Of a stretch of DNA of 64,000 bases, positions 31,139 through 39,158 are shown piece by piece; the stretch's first letter is position 1, and every line of letters begins with the position of its first letter. Made by a program: the position numbers and the translations under genes. Source of the stretch: Rhodocaloribacter litoris (GTDB lineage Bacteria > Bacteroidota > Rhodothermia > Rhodothermales > ISCAR-4553); contig NZ_CP076718.1 in the NCBI RefSeq assembly GCF_011682235.2, positions 1,828,058 to 1,892,057 of the forward strand, given 5' to 3'. Under the pieces are notes generated by a model, which was not told the origin of the DNA, ran no database searches, and saw only the letters and a program-made list of their open reading frames with translations.

Positions 31139-31546
31139 TTACGCCATGCGTGTCGATGAGGCTTCGATCCAGGAGGCCAGTTCGTCTTCCTTGACACGTC
31201 CGGCAGCCAGACCTTCCATCATGCTCACCGTCGCCGCTTCGTCGGGAAGAAAACGATAGCCGTTCCGGAAGAGAAAGGCACGAATGGACAGGAGCGCCGT
31301 CCGCTTGTTGCCGTCCACGAAGGGGTGGTTGCGGGCAATCCCGGAAGCATAGGCGGCGGCCAGGGCGAACAGCGACACGGCCTCACCATAGGTCCAGCGA
31401 TGCCGGGGCCGGGCCAGGGCACTGCGAAGCAACCCCTCGTCGCGCACCCCGGGTGCTCCACCGAAAAGCCGCACCGTCTCGGCATGGAGCATCCTGACCT
31501 GACCCGGCGTGAGCCACCGGGGCTCGTCCCGGCCGCCCTCGCTCAT
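31139..31546 (-). CDS. doc: Doc-family (Fic fold) toxin
   Basis: A 135-residue toxin. The Fic-fold active motif is intact: ARNHPFVDGNKRTALL (HxFxxGNKR), followed by IRAFLFRNGY. Doc proteins of phage P1 type phosphorylate elongation factor EF-Tu and stop translation; that activity is known for the family and inferred here. The start overlaps the antitoxin stop by ATGA (31543-31546), so the pair is coupled. It lies inside the 68-bp direct repeats upstream of add. Confidence 0.92.
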   Translation of the reverse strand: MSEGGRDEPRWLTPGQVRMLHAETVRLFGGAPGVRDEGLLRSALARPRHRWTYGEAVSLFALAAAYASGIARNHPFVDGNKRTALLSIRAFLFRNGYRFLPDEAATVSMMEGLAAGRVKEDELASWIEASSTRMA

Positions 31547-31770
31547 CGGGCCAGTTCGCGGAAAGCGTTCCGGTGAGAATGCATGAAGGCCCGTGCATCC
31601 TCCATCATCCCGGCGACGTCCGGATCACACGGGATCAGCAGGATGCCCTCGGGCGTGACGGATAGCTCGAACGCATCGCCCTCCTGCATCCTCATCGCCT
31701 CGGCGACCGACGCCGGGATGATGAACCCGAGGTCTTCCCCGAAACGGCGCACTTTCGTCTTTTCCGGCAT
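31543..31770 (-). CDS. AbrB/MazE-type antitoxin
   Basis: A 75-residue protein. The N-terminal 45 residues are a swapped-hairpin AbrB/MazE DNA-binding domain (VRRFGEDLGFIIPASVAEAM ... FELSVTPEGILLIP). The C-terminal AFMHSHRNAFRELAR is probably the toxin-binding helix. Such antitoxins autoregulate their operon by binding the promoter. Coupled to the Doc toxin by a 4-bp overlap. P1 Doc is partnered by Phd; an AbrB-type partner is a common alternative. Confidence 0.85.
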   Translation of the reverse strand: MPEKTKVRRFGEDLGFIIPASVAEAMRMQEGDAFELSVTPEGILLIPCDPDVAGMMEDARAFMHSHRNAFRELAR

Positions 31771-32125
31771 ATCGTTTCCGCGGATGATCTGCCATCATTC
31801 TGCCCGCGTTGTACCTGTTCCCGTTTGGCTTTGTTGCCATGAACGACCGGCCCCGTAACTGATGTTACGCAGTTAAGACCTGTGCGGTGGACGGCCTACC
31901 CCTCCGTCGCTTCGCGACACCTCCTTCGCAAGGGGAGAGGCTTTTCAGACCGCGTCGTGCCGAAACAAGCCCTTCCCCCTGGCCGCAGGCCGCACAGGGG
32001 GAAGTACCCCGAAGGGGGGATGGGGGTCGTTCTCTCCCGGTTCAGGGGGCCCGCTACGAAGCGAAAGGTGCGAAACGTGGAGGCCTGGTCGCCTGCAACG
32101 TAACATCAGTCCGTAACTGAAAACG
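31771..32125. repeat. Gap with MITE-like repeat element (about 31857-32110)
   Basis: No gene. A perfect 12-bp inverted repeat, ACTGATGTTACG (31857-31868) and CGTAACATCAGT (32099-32110), bounds about 254 bp. It contains TACCCCTCCGTCGCTTCGCG and CCCTTCCCCCTGGCCGC, then GGGGGAAGTACCCCGAAGG, the same modules as the element at 5183-6999. It stands within the insert carrying the toxin-antitoxin pair, upstream of the antitoxin gene. Confidence 0.6.
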
Positions 32126-32193
32126 CGCCGGATGAACTTTTCGTCATCTCCCCGCGGGCACCGGCTTCGGCCTTGCCCGCCCTGCCCGGACCT
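32126..32193. repeat. Direct repeat B, copy 2, in the add promoter region
   Basis: Partner of 31071-31138 with two mismatches. It stops two bases before TATCTTTC, the likely -7 element of add, so only this copy is followed by a complete promoter. Confidence 0.9.
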
Positions 32194-32203
32194 GCTATCT
32201 TTC
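32173..32203 (+). promoter_or_regulatory. Probable add promoter
   Basis: TTG at 32173-32175, 20 bases, then TATCTTTC at 32196-32203. This fits the Bacteroidota-type pattern TTG-N(19-21)-TAnnTTTG with one mismatch, and leaves a very short leader to the ATG at 32219. No Shine-Dalgarno sequence is evident, which is common in this lineage. Confidence 0.5.
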
Positions 32204-32218
32204 CTCCGAAAAAAGTCT

Positions 32219-33286
32219 ATGACCGCACCGCACCTCACGCGCGAAGACATCCTGGCCTGGCCCAAGGCCGAGCTGCACTGCCACCTCGACGGCTCGCTGC
32301 GCCTGAAGACGGTCCTGGACCTGGCGCGGCAACAGGGCAAGATGCACCTGCTCCCGGCCGATAGCGAGGAGGCGCTCGAGAAGATCCTCCGCCAGATCGA
32401 CGACTCGCCCACGCTGGAGGCCTACCTGGCCTGGTTCCGGTACACCATTCCGCTGATGCAGACGCCGGAGGCGCTCCGCCGGGTGGCCTACGAGCTGGCC
32501 GAGGACAACGCCCGCGAGAACGTCCGCTACCTGGAGGTCCGCTACGGCCCCATCCTGCACACGGAGGAAGGGCTCACGCTCGACGAGGTCAACGACGCGG
32601 TGCTCGACGGGCTGAAGGCGGCCGAGCGCGACTTCGGCATCCGCACGGCGCTGATCGTCTGCGGCCTGCGCGACCGGTACGAGAGCGCGTCGCTGCAGCA
32701 GGCCGAGTTGGCCGTCCGCGCCCGCAAGAAAGGCGTCGTGGCCTTCGACCTGGCCGGCGGCGAGGCGGGCAACCCGCCCAAGCACCACCTCCATGCCTTC
32801 TACTACGCCCGCAACCACCTGCTCAACCTGACCTGCCACGCGGGCGAGTCGTGGGGGCCGGAGTCGATCCACCAGGCCCTCTTCTACTGCGGCGCCCATC
32901 GCATCGGCCACGGCATCACGCTCCATCGCGATCCCGAGCTGATGCAGTACGTCATCGACCACCAGGTCCCGCTCGAGATCTGCCCCACCAGCAACGTGCA
33001 GACCCACGTGGTCGACGGCTACGAGACGCACCCCATCCGCCTGTTCGTGGAACGGAGCGTCCCGGTGACGGTCAACACGGACAACCGCCTCTTCAGCCGC
33101 ACCACGGTGACCGACGAGCTGTGGCGCGTTCACCGCTACTGCGGAATCCAGGCCGGGCAGCTCCGTGAGATCGCCCTCAACGGCTTCCGGTATGCCTTCC
33201 TCCACTGGGAAGAGAAGCAGGATCTCCTGCGCAGCGTCCTCGACGCCTTCCCGCTGCCGCCCTCGCCCGAAAGCCCCGTGTGGTGA
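32219..33286 (+). CDS. add: Adenosine deaminase
   Basis: A 355-residue zinc hydrolase converting adenosine to inosine. Start at the ATG at 32219 (MTAPHLTREDILAWPKAELH); the open frame extends upstream to 32132 only through repeat B. Metal and catalytic motifs are ELHCHLDGSLR (HxH), LTCHAGES (His), HRIGHG and CPTSNVQT. The final motif reads VNTDNRLFS where mammalian enzymes have TDDPLIF; Asn in place of the second Asp is frequent in bacterial relatives. The native promoter is just upstream; the toxin-antitoxin insert lies behind it. Confidence 0.92.
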   Translation: MTAPHLTREDILAWPKAELHCHLDGSLRLKTVLDLARQQGKMHLLPADSEEALEKILRQIDDSPTLEAYLAWFRYTIPLMQTPEALRRVAYELAEDNARENVRYLEVRYGPILHTEEGLTLDEVNDAVLDGLKAAERDFGIRTALIVCGLRDRYESASLQQAELAVRARKKGVVAFDLAGGEAGNPPKHHLHAFYYARNHLLNLTCHAGESWGPESIHQALFYCGAHRIGHGITLHRDPELMQYVIDHQVPLEICPTSNVQTHVVDGYETHPIRLFVERSVPVTVNTDNRLFSRTTVTDELWRVHRYCGIQAGQLREIALNGFRYAFLHWEEKQDLLRSVLDAFPLPPSPESPVW

Positions 33287-33408
33287 GGGCGTTGTGCGTT
33301 GAACGTTGAGCGTTGTGCGTTGAACGCTGGGCGTTGCGCGTGAACGTTGGGCGTGCACGGCAAGCATCTTCCATCCTCAATTTGCAATCTTCCAACCCTC
33401 CCCCTTCC
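33287..33408. repeat. Degenerate short tandem repeat
   Basis: The first 70 bases repeat GCGTTGAACGTT/GCGTTGTGCGTT with drift. A shorter relative of the same type is at 30553-30585 (GAACGTTGGACGTTGCACGT). The rest is the aroA leader. Such ACGTT repeats are simple intergenic repeats of unknown role. Confidence 0.6.
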
Positions 33409-34692
33409 ATGAACCAGACCGTCTATCCGGCCGCGTCGGTGCTGGGTGTGGTGGAGCTGCCGGCGGACAAGTCGGTGGCGCACCGCGCGGCGCTGCTGGC
33501 GGCCCTGGCCGACGGCACGTCGCAGATCGTCAACTACCCGGCCTCGGCCGATCCGCAGTCCACGCTGGCGTGCCTGCGCCGGCTCGGCGTGCGCATCGAG
33601 GAGGATGCGGAGGGGATCCTCCACGTGGAAGGCGTGGGGCTGGAAGGGCTGCGCCCGCCGGAGGGCCCGCTCGACTGCGGCAACTCGGGCACCACCATGC
33701 GGCTGCTGGCGGGTATCCTGGCCGGGCAGCCGTTCGAGTCCACCCTCACGGGCGACGCCTCCCTCAGCCGCCGCCCCATGGACCGCATCGCCGCCCCGCT
33801 CCGGCAGATGGGCGCCACGGTGGAGCTGACGGACGGCCACGCCCCCGTGCGCCTGCGCGGCGGGCGCCTCCGGGGCATCGAATACGTGCTACCCGTCCCC
33901 TCGGCGCAGGTCAAGTCGTGCGTGCTGCTGGCGGGCCTCTTCGCCGAAGGGACGACCACGGTGATCGAGACGCTCCCCTCCCGCGATCATACCGAGCGGA
34001 TGCTGGGACTCGACGTGTTCGAGGACGGGACGGGCCGGCGGCATATCAGCATCCACGGTGGCCGGCGCATCGCCCCGCGCCTGTGGGCCGTCCCGCGCGA
34101 CTTCTCGGCGGCTGCCTTCTTCCTCGTCGCCGGCAGCATCGCCTCGTCGGGCGAGCTGCGCCTGCCCGCCGTCGGGCTCAACCCCTCGCGCACCGCCTTC
34201 CTCGACGTCCTCCGCGCCATGGGGGCCGACGTCACGGTGGAAAACGAGCGCACACACGGCGGCGAGCCGCTGGGCGACCTGGTCGTCCGGCCCGCCCCGC
34301 TCCACGGCGTCACCGTAGGCGACCCGCTCATCCCCAACCTGATCGACGAGATCCCCGCGCTGGCCGTGGCCGCCGCCTGTGCCGAAGGCCGCACCGTCAT
34401 CCGCGACGCCGCCGAGCTGCGGGTCAAGGAAACCGACCGGCTGGCGGCCCTGGCCACGAACCTCCGTGCCCTCGGTGCCGCCGTCGAGGAGCAGCCGGAC
34501 GGCCTCGTCATCGAAGGCGGGCGGCCCCTCCGCGGCGCCACCGTCGAGAGCTTCGACGACCACCGCATCGCCATGGCGATGGGCGTGGCCGCCCTCCGCG
34601 CCACCGGCCCCGTCACCATCACCGGCGCCGCATGCGCCCGCGTCTCGTTCCCCGGCTTCTGGGACCTGCTCCGAAGCGTGACCGGGCGCTGA
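33409..34692 (+). CDS. aroA: 3-phosphoshikimate 1-carboxyvinyltransferase (EPSP synthase)
   Basis: A 427-residue enzyme of the shikimate pathway joining PEP to shikimate-3-phosphate. Start at the ATG at 33409 (MNQTVYPAASVLGVVELPAD). Signatures are ADKSVAHRAALLAALADG, DCGNSGTTMRLLAGILAGQP (the LxxGNxGTxxR motif, as DCGNSGTTMRLL), SLSRRPMDRI, and late RVKETDRLAALATNL followed by SFDDHRIAMAMGVAAL. All are intact. It follows add by 122 bp on the same strand. Confidence 0.96.
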   Translation: MNQTVYPAASVLGVVELPADKSVAHRAALLAALADGTSQIVNYPASADPQSTLACLRRLGVRIEEDAEGILHVEGVGLEGLRPPEGPLDCGNSGTTMRLLAGILAGQPFESTLTGDASLSRRPMDRIAAPLRQMGATVELTDGHAPVRLRGGRLRGIEYVLPVPSAQVKSCVLLAGLFAEGTTTVIETLPSRDHTERMLGLDVFEDGTGRRHISIHGGRRIAPRLWAVPRDFSAAAFFLVAGSIASSGELRLPAVGLNPSRTAFLDVLRAMGADVTVENERTHGGEPLGDLVVRPAPLHGVTVGDPLIPNLIDEIPALAVAAACAEGRTVIRDAAELRVKETDRLAALATNLRALGAAVEEQPDGLVIEGGRPLRGATVESFDDHRIAMAMGVAALRATGPVTITGAACARVSFPGFWDLLRSVTGR

Positions 34693-34843
34693 CCGTCCGC
34701 CCACGGGTCGAAAAGTTCCTTTTTCCGGCCGGAAACGGCACTATTCCCGGGATCGCATTTTTTTTTGACGCACCATGACCCTTTTTGCCCCGGAAAAACG
34801 CTATATAGGAGTAGACACATCTCCTAACGCAGCTCCAGCGACG

Positions 34844-34886
34844 GCGGGAGGGCGGGCGCTCGGGTGGGGAGCGCACGCCCTCCCGC
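34844..34886. terminator. Strong hairpin between convergent genes
   Basis: GCGGGAGGGCG (34844-34854) pairs perfectly with CGCCCTCCCGC (34876-34886), with a second small stem in the loop. It stands between the converging ends of aroA and the phosphodiesterase gene. No U-tract follows in either direction, so it is either a weak terminator or an mRNA-stabilising hairpin. Confidence 0.45.
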
Positions 34887-34924
34887 TTCGCCAACCGGCA
34901 CGTCCGGTGCCCGCGGGCGGCCGT

Positions 34925-35494
34925 TCACACCACCCCTTGCGACACGGCCCGGCAGCTCGCCGCACCCGTTTCCACCGTCCACCGCTCGACGCTGCCGGTC
35001 TCCGTGTCGTATACGGCAAAGGTGGGGGGCACGGGCACGGGACGCCCCCGGTCGAACCGGACGCCCATGATCGGGCCCGGGTTCAGCAACAGCACCCGGC
35101 GGTCGCCGGCAACCTCCCGGCTCACCTCCCACACATGATTGTGCCCGAAGCACACGACGTCGAACCGGCCGGAGGCAGCCAGATCGCGGGCGACGTCGTC
35201 GAAGTGGTGCACGGCGAGGAGCCGGCCGCCGCGCTCCAGACGGGCGAACTCGCCGTGGAGCCGCACCCGCTCGCCGTAGGACTGGGCGATCCGGGTGATC
35301 CGGAAGGTGTCGGCGTCATTGTTGCCGAAGACCACGTGGATCTCGCCGGCAAACCCGTCGGCGAGGCGCTTCATGACAAAGGGGGAACACAGATCCCCGC
35401 AGCAGATCAACACCTCCACCTCTTCGAGCACCTCCAGGGCGGCGTCGAGGTGCCAGAGGTGGTCGTGCACGTCGGAGAGGACGGCGAGCCTCAT
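34925..35494 (-). CDS. YfcE/MJ0936-type metallophosphoesterase
   Basis: A 189-residue calcineurin-like phosphodiesterase. All metal-binding motifs are present: MRLAVLSDVHDHL (DxH), LICCGDLCSPF (GD), VVFGNNDAD (GNND), LLAVHHFDD (H) and VVCFGHNHVWEV (GHxH), closing with LLNPGPIMGVR. Small members of the family hydrolyse phosphodiesters such as cyclic nucleotides; the physiological substrate is unknown. It is divergent from recJ with 139 bp between. Confidence 0.9.
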   Translation of the reverse strand: MRLAVLSDVHDHLWHLDAALEVLEEVEVLICCGDLCSPFVMKRLADGFAGEIHVVFGNNDADTFRITRIAQSYGERVRLHGEFARLERGGRLLAVHHFDDVARDLAASGRFDVVCFGHNHVWEVSREVAGDRRVLLLNPGPIMGVRFDRGRPVPVPPTFAVYDTETGSVERWTVETGAASCRAVSQGVV

Positions 35495-35633
35495 GCGCTT
35501 CGGAAGGGATCGAGGGATTGAGGAGGACCTTCAAAAATACGGCGCCGCGATCCGGAAACAACCGGGCGTTTCTTTTGCGCGTATCGTGTATCTTCTACCC
35601 GTGAACGTTTCGTCTTTTCCCGAATGCAGGTTC

Positions 35634-37391
35634 ATGAAATATCGATGGGCGCTGCGCCCGGTGGAGAACCCGGACGCCGTGGCGCGACTGCAACGTGAAC
35701 TCAACAACCTGCCGGAAGCGCTCGCGCGGGCGCTCGTGCTGCGGGGCATCGAAACCTTCGAGGCGGCCCGGCACTTCTTTCGTCCCTCGCGTGAAGACCT
35801 GCACGATCCTTTTCTGATGCAGGACATGGAGGCTGCGGCCGACCGGGTGGCGACGGCCCTCACCCGCGGCGAGCGCATCCTGGTCTACGGCGACTACGAC
35901 GTCGACGGCACCACCTCCACGGCCCTGCTGATGCATTTCCTCCGCAGCCGGGGGGCTTCCGCGCAGTTCTTCATTCCCAACCGCTTTCGGGACGGCTACG
36001 GCCTCGGCCCGGCCGGCATCGAGGCCGCCGCCGGCTTTGGCGCCTCGCTCATCATCGCGCTCGACTGCGGCGTCACGGCCGTCGAGGAGGCCGCCGCCAT
36101 ACGGGCCCGCGGCATGGACCTGATCATCTGCGACCACCACACAACGAAGGACAGGCTGCCCGAGGCCGTTGCCGTGCTCGACCCCAAGCGGCCGGACTGC
36201 CCCTATCCCTTCAAAGAGCTGTGTGGATGCGGCGTCACCTTCAAGCTGGTGCAGGCCGTGCTGGCCCGGCTCGGCGAGGCGCCCGAAGCCGCACTGGCCT
36301 ACCTCGACCTCGTGGCCGTCGCCACGGCGAGCGACATCGTGCCGGTGGGCGGGGAGAACCGCATCCTGCTGAGCGAGGGACTGGCCCGCCTCCGCACCGC
36401 CCCGCGCCCCGGCCTGCACGCCCTGGCCGAAGCCGCCGGCCTCGACCTGCATACCTGCTCAACGAGCAAGATCGTCTTCGGCCTGGGGCCCCGCATCAAC
36501 GCCGCCGGCCGTCTCAGCGACGCCGCCCTGGCCGTGGAGTTGCTGCTCTGCGAAGACCCGGCCCGCGCGCTCGAATACGCCCACCGGCTCGACGCCCTCA
36601 ACCAGCAGCGGCGCAGCCTCGACGCCGAGACCGTACGCGAGGCCGCCCACATGGCCGAACGCCAGCTCAGCGCCCGCACCCGCCATACCCTCGTGCTGCA
36701 CCATCCCGGATGGCACCTGGGCGTCATCGGCATCGTGGCCAGCCGCATCGTCGAGCGGTTCTACCGGCCCACCATCATGCTCAGCACCGTCGACGGCCTG
36801 GTCAAAGGCTCCGCCCGCTCGATCGAAGGCGTCAACGTCTTCGAAGCCCTCACCGCCTGCGCAGACCTCCTCGCAACGTACGGCGGGCACGACTATGCCG
36901 CCGGGCTCGCCCTGGAAGAGGCCAACCTGCCGGCCTTCCGCGAGCGTTTCGACGAGGCCGTCCGCGCCGTCGTCACCCCGGAGATGCTGCTGCCCACCCT
37001 CGCCCTCGACGCCCCCCTGAGCCTGGCCGACATCGACGCCCGCTTCTGGGCCGTCCTCAAGCAGTTCGCCCCCTTTGGACCGGGCAACGACACCCCCGTC
37101 TTCCACGCGCGCGACCTCGCCGTCGCCGGTCACCCACGGACCGTAGGCGCCGACAGCACCCATCTCAAGTTCGCCGTCCGGCAACGCACCGGCGGTGACG
37201 GGAGCCACCCCGTCATGCCCGTGATCGGCTTCAAACTGCACCGCCACCTGCCCACCGTCGAACGGAGCCTCCGCGAAGGCCTTCCCCTCGAACTGGCCTT
37301 CTCCATAGAGGAAAACCGGTGGAACGGCCGCACCACCCTTCAACTCCGCGCCCGGGACCTCCGCCTCGGCGAGCGACCGGCAACGGACTGA
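35634..37391 (+). CDS. recJ: Single-stranded-DNA-specific exonuclease RecJ
   Basis: A 585-residue 5'-3' exonuclease of recombination and repair. Start at the ATG at 35634 (MKYRWALRPVENPDAVARLQ); the longer open frame overlaps the divergent gene. DHH-family motifs are visible: ILVYGDYDVDGTTSTALL (motif I), IALDCGVTAVEEA (II) and LIICDHHTTKDRLPEAVAVL (III). GPRINAAGRLSDAALAVELL follows, and GGHDYAAGLALEEANLPAF is the DHHA1 motif. The C-terminal OB domain contains PFGPGNDTPVF. Length is typical. Confidence 0.95.
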   Translation: MKYRWALRPVENPDAVARLQRELNNLPEALARALVLRGIETFEAARHFFRPSREDLHDPFLMQDMEAAADRVATALTRGERILVYGDYDVDGTTSTALLMHFLRSRGASAQFFIPNRFRDGYGLGPAGIEAAAGFGASLIIALDCGVTAVEEAAAIRARGMDLIICDHHTTKDRLPEAVAVLDPKRPDCPYPFKELCGCGVTFKLVQAVLARLGEAPEAALAYLDLVAVATASDIVPVGGENRILLSEGLARLRTAPRPGLHALAEAAGLDLHTCSTSKIVFGLGPRINAAGRLSDAALAVELLLCEDPARALEYAHRLDALNQQRRSLDAETVREAAHMAERQLSARTRHTLVLHHPGWHLGVIGIVASRIVERFYRPTIMLSTVDGLVKGSARSIEGVNVFEALTACADLLATYGGHDYAAGLALEEANLPAFRERFDEAVRAVVTPEMLLPTLALDAPLSLADIDARFWAVLKQFAPFGPGNDTPVFHARDLAVAGHPRTVGADSTHLKFAVRQRTGGDGSHPVMPVIGFKLHRHLPTVERSLREGLPLELAFSIEENRWNGRTTLQLRARDLRLGERPATD

Positions 37392-37429
37392 CCCCGTTCC
37401 GGCGGCCGGCACACCCCGACCGGACGACC

Positions 37430-37744
37430 CTACCCTTCCCCGGCCGCCTCGAAGGCCTCCTGCCGGAGTTGCCCGCAGACGAGCGTGCACAGGGCCGAAA
37501 GGGTCGGGTCGGCAATGCTGTAATAGACGTTCAGCCCTTCCTTACGCCGGGTGAGCAGGCCCTCCTTCGCCATCAGGCCCAGGTGCTTGCTCACGTTGGC
37601 CTGTTTCTGCCCCGTCGCCTCCATCAGGGCCTGCACCGTCATCTCGCCGTGCTGCTGGAGCAGGTTCAACAGCTGGAGCCGCACCGGCTCGCCCAGCAGC
37701 TTGAACCGGCGAGCGGCCCGCTCCAGTAACGACTCCGGCACCAT
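37430..37744 (-). CDS. ArsR/SmtB-family regulator with C-x3-C
   Basis: A 104-residue winged-helix repressor. I start at the ATG at 37744 (MVPESLLERAARRFKLLGEP), which has GAGGA five bases upstream; longer frames exist to 37816. The recognition region is EATGQKQANVSKHLGLMAKE, with wing GLLTRRKEGLNVYYSI. The last helix carries LSALCTLVCGQL, a Cys-x3-Cys that could sense thiols, persulfides or metals. It is divergent from the sulfur operon beginning at 38054, whose control is therefore its likely job. It differs from SqrR/BigR in lacking an N-terminal Cys. Confidence 0.85.
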   Translation of the reverse strand: MVPESLLERAARRFKLLGEPVRLQLLNLLQQHGEMTVQALMEATGQKQANVSKHLGLMAKEGLLTRRKEGLNVYYSIADPTLSALCTLVCGQLRQEAFEAAGEG

Positions 37745-38053
37745 TGCTTTCCTCATCATTTTCCGGGATATAGGTAAGCAGAAGGATCTACCCCTGTTGC
37801 TTCGCACATAGAACAACCGGATAGTAATATTCTAAAATACCCACGAAGATCCCGAAAAGCCGCAATCGAATAACCCGGCCGTTCACCCCATCCTAAAAAC
37901 GACATCAATCTATCATCAGAAACCTCCGCATGAAGTTTTGAACAAGAAAAATCCGGTGCTTTTCAGCCGGGAACCATATTACCAAACAGGAATTAACAGA
38001 ACTTCGACAACACCCTGTCATTACAGGGAAATACAACCTGATGAGGCAGTGCC
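37745..38053. promoter_or_regulatory. Divergent control region of the ArsR gene and sulfur operon
   Basis: 309 AT-rich bases. They include a perfect hairpin CCCTGTCATTACAGGG (38013-38028) 26 bases before the first operon ATG, and an AT-rich stretch around 37820-37845. Either could be the ArsR operator. GAGG stands seven bases before the ATG at 38054. No terminator or RNA gene was recognised. Confidence 0.45.
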
Positions 38054-38614
38054 ATGCTGGAAACACTCTCGCAACCCTGGCCCTGGTACGTGGCCGGCCC
38101 GCTGATCGGGCTGATCGTGCCGGCCCTGCTGCTGCTCGGCGGCAAGCAGTTCGGCATCTCGGCCAACCTGCGGCACCTCTGCGCCGCCACGCTGCCCGGC
38201 AAGCTCGACTTCTTCCGGTACGACTGGAAGCGGTCCGGGCTCTGGAACCTGACCTTCGCCGCCGGGATCGTGCTGGGCGGCTTTCTCGCCCACACGCTGC
38301 TCTACCACCCGGACCCCATCGCCATCTCGGAGGCGACGCGGGCGGACCTGGCCGCACTCGGCATCCGGGACTTCTCCGGGCTGGTGCCGTCGCAGGTCTT
38401 CAGCTGGTCCGGCCTGTTGACGGTGCCGGGCTTCATCCTGATCGTCGTCGGCGGCTTCCTGGTCGGCTTCGGTGCACGCTACGCCGGCGGGTGCACGTCG
38501 GGCCATGCCATCAGCGGGCTGGCCGACCTGCAGCTGCCCTCCCTGATCGCCGTCATCGGCTTCTTCATCGGCGGGCTCATCGCCACCCACCTGCTGCTGC
38601 CCCTCATCCTGTAA
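38054..38614 (+). CDS. YeeE/YedE-family sulfur transporter subunit, first half
   Basis: A 186-residue membrane protein with about five helices. The signature [18 protein letters not shown] carries the conserved Cys of YeeE/YedE proteins, which bind and conduct thiosulfate through a Cys relay in characterised members. Start at the ATG at 38054 with GAGG upstream. It overlaps no other gene and is followed 13 bp later by its partner half. Together the two equal one full-length YeeE-type transporter; the split arrangement is common. Confidence 0.9.
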   Translation: MLETLSQPWPWYVAGPLIGLIVPALLLLGGKQFGISANLRHLCAATLPGKLDFFRYDWKRSGLWNLTFAAGIVLGGFLAHTLLYHPDPIAISEATRADLAALGIRDFSGLVPSQVFSWSGLLTVPGFILIVVGGFLVGFGARYAGGCTSGHAISGLADLQLPSLIAVIGFFIGGLIATHLLLPLIL

Positions 38615-38627
38615 ACCCGACCGAGCC

Positions 38628-39116
38628 ATGAACTACACCGTCGAAGAAACCACCATCATCCCGGAAGGCGCGGCCGGTGAGGAGACGCCGAAGCGCCGCG
38701 TGGGGCTGCTCTGGTACCTGCTCCTCGGCGTCTACTTCGGGGTGGTGCTGACCAAGAGCGAAGTCATCTCGTGGTTCCGCATCCAGGAGATGTTCCGCTT
38801 CCAGAGCTTCCACATGTACGGCATCATCGGGGCCGCCGTCGTGGTGGCGGCGATCTCGGTGGCCCTGATCAAGAAGTACCGGATCCGGAGCCTCGAAGGC
38901 GAGGACATCTACATCCCGCCGAAAGAGCTGGGCAAGGGTTACCGGTACGGGATCGGCGGCATCCTCTTTGGCCTGGGCTGGGCCCTGACGGGCGCCTGCC
39001 CCGGGCCCCTCTTCGCGCTGGTGGGCAACGGCGTGCTGGTGATGACCGTGGCCATCCTCAGCGCCGTGCTGGGCACCTGGGCCTACGCCGCCCTGCGCCC
39101 CCGCCTGCCCCACTGA
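38628..39116 (+). CDS. YeeE/YedE-family (DUF6691) sulfur transporter subunit, second half
   Basis: A 162-residue membrane protein with three or four helices after a soluble N-terminus (MNYTVEETTIIPEGAAGEE). The family motif LFGLGWALTGACPGPLFALV contains the conserved Cys. FGVVLTKSEVISWFRIQEMF is typical of DUF6691. It partners the preceding gene. The next gene is a persulfide dioxygenase, so the imported species is probably thiosulfate or another sulfane-sulfur compound. Confidence 0.9.
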   Translation: MNYTVEETTIIPEGAAGEETPKRRVGLLWYLLLGVYFGVVLTKSEVISWFRIQEMFRFQSFHMYGIIGAAVVVAAISVALIKKYRIRSLEGEDIYIPPKELGKGYRYGIGGILFGLGWALTGACPGPLFALVGNGVLVMTVAILSAVLGTWAYAALRPRLPH

Positions 39117-39158
39117 CCTTTCGAAAAACGCAACCAATCGTCAACAAGAGGTCCGGCC

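Noticed and set aside
31857-31870. GATGTTACGCAG in the MITE-like element, identical to part of the class 1 integron attI1 site
   Set aside because: Twelve bases only; the core GTTRRRY site and integrase are absent, and the match is explained by the element's own inverted repeat.
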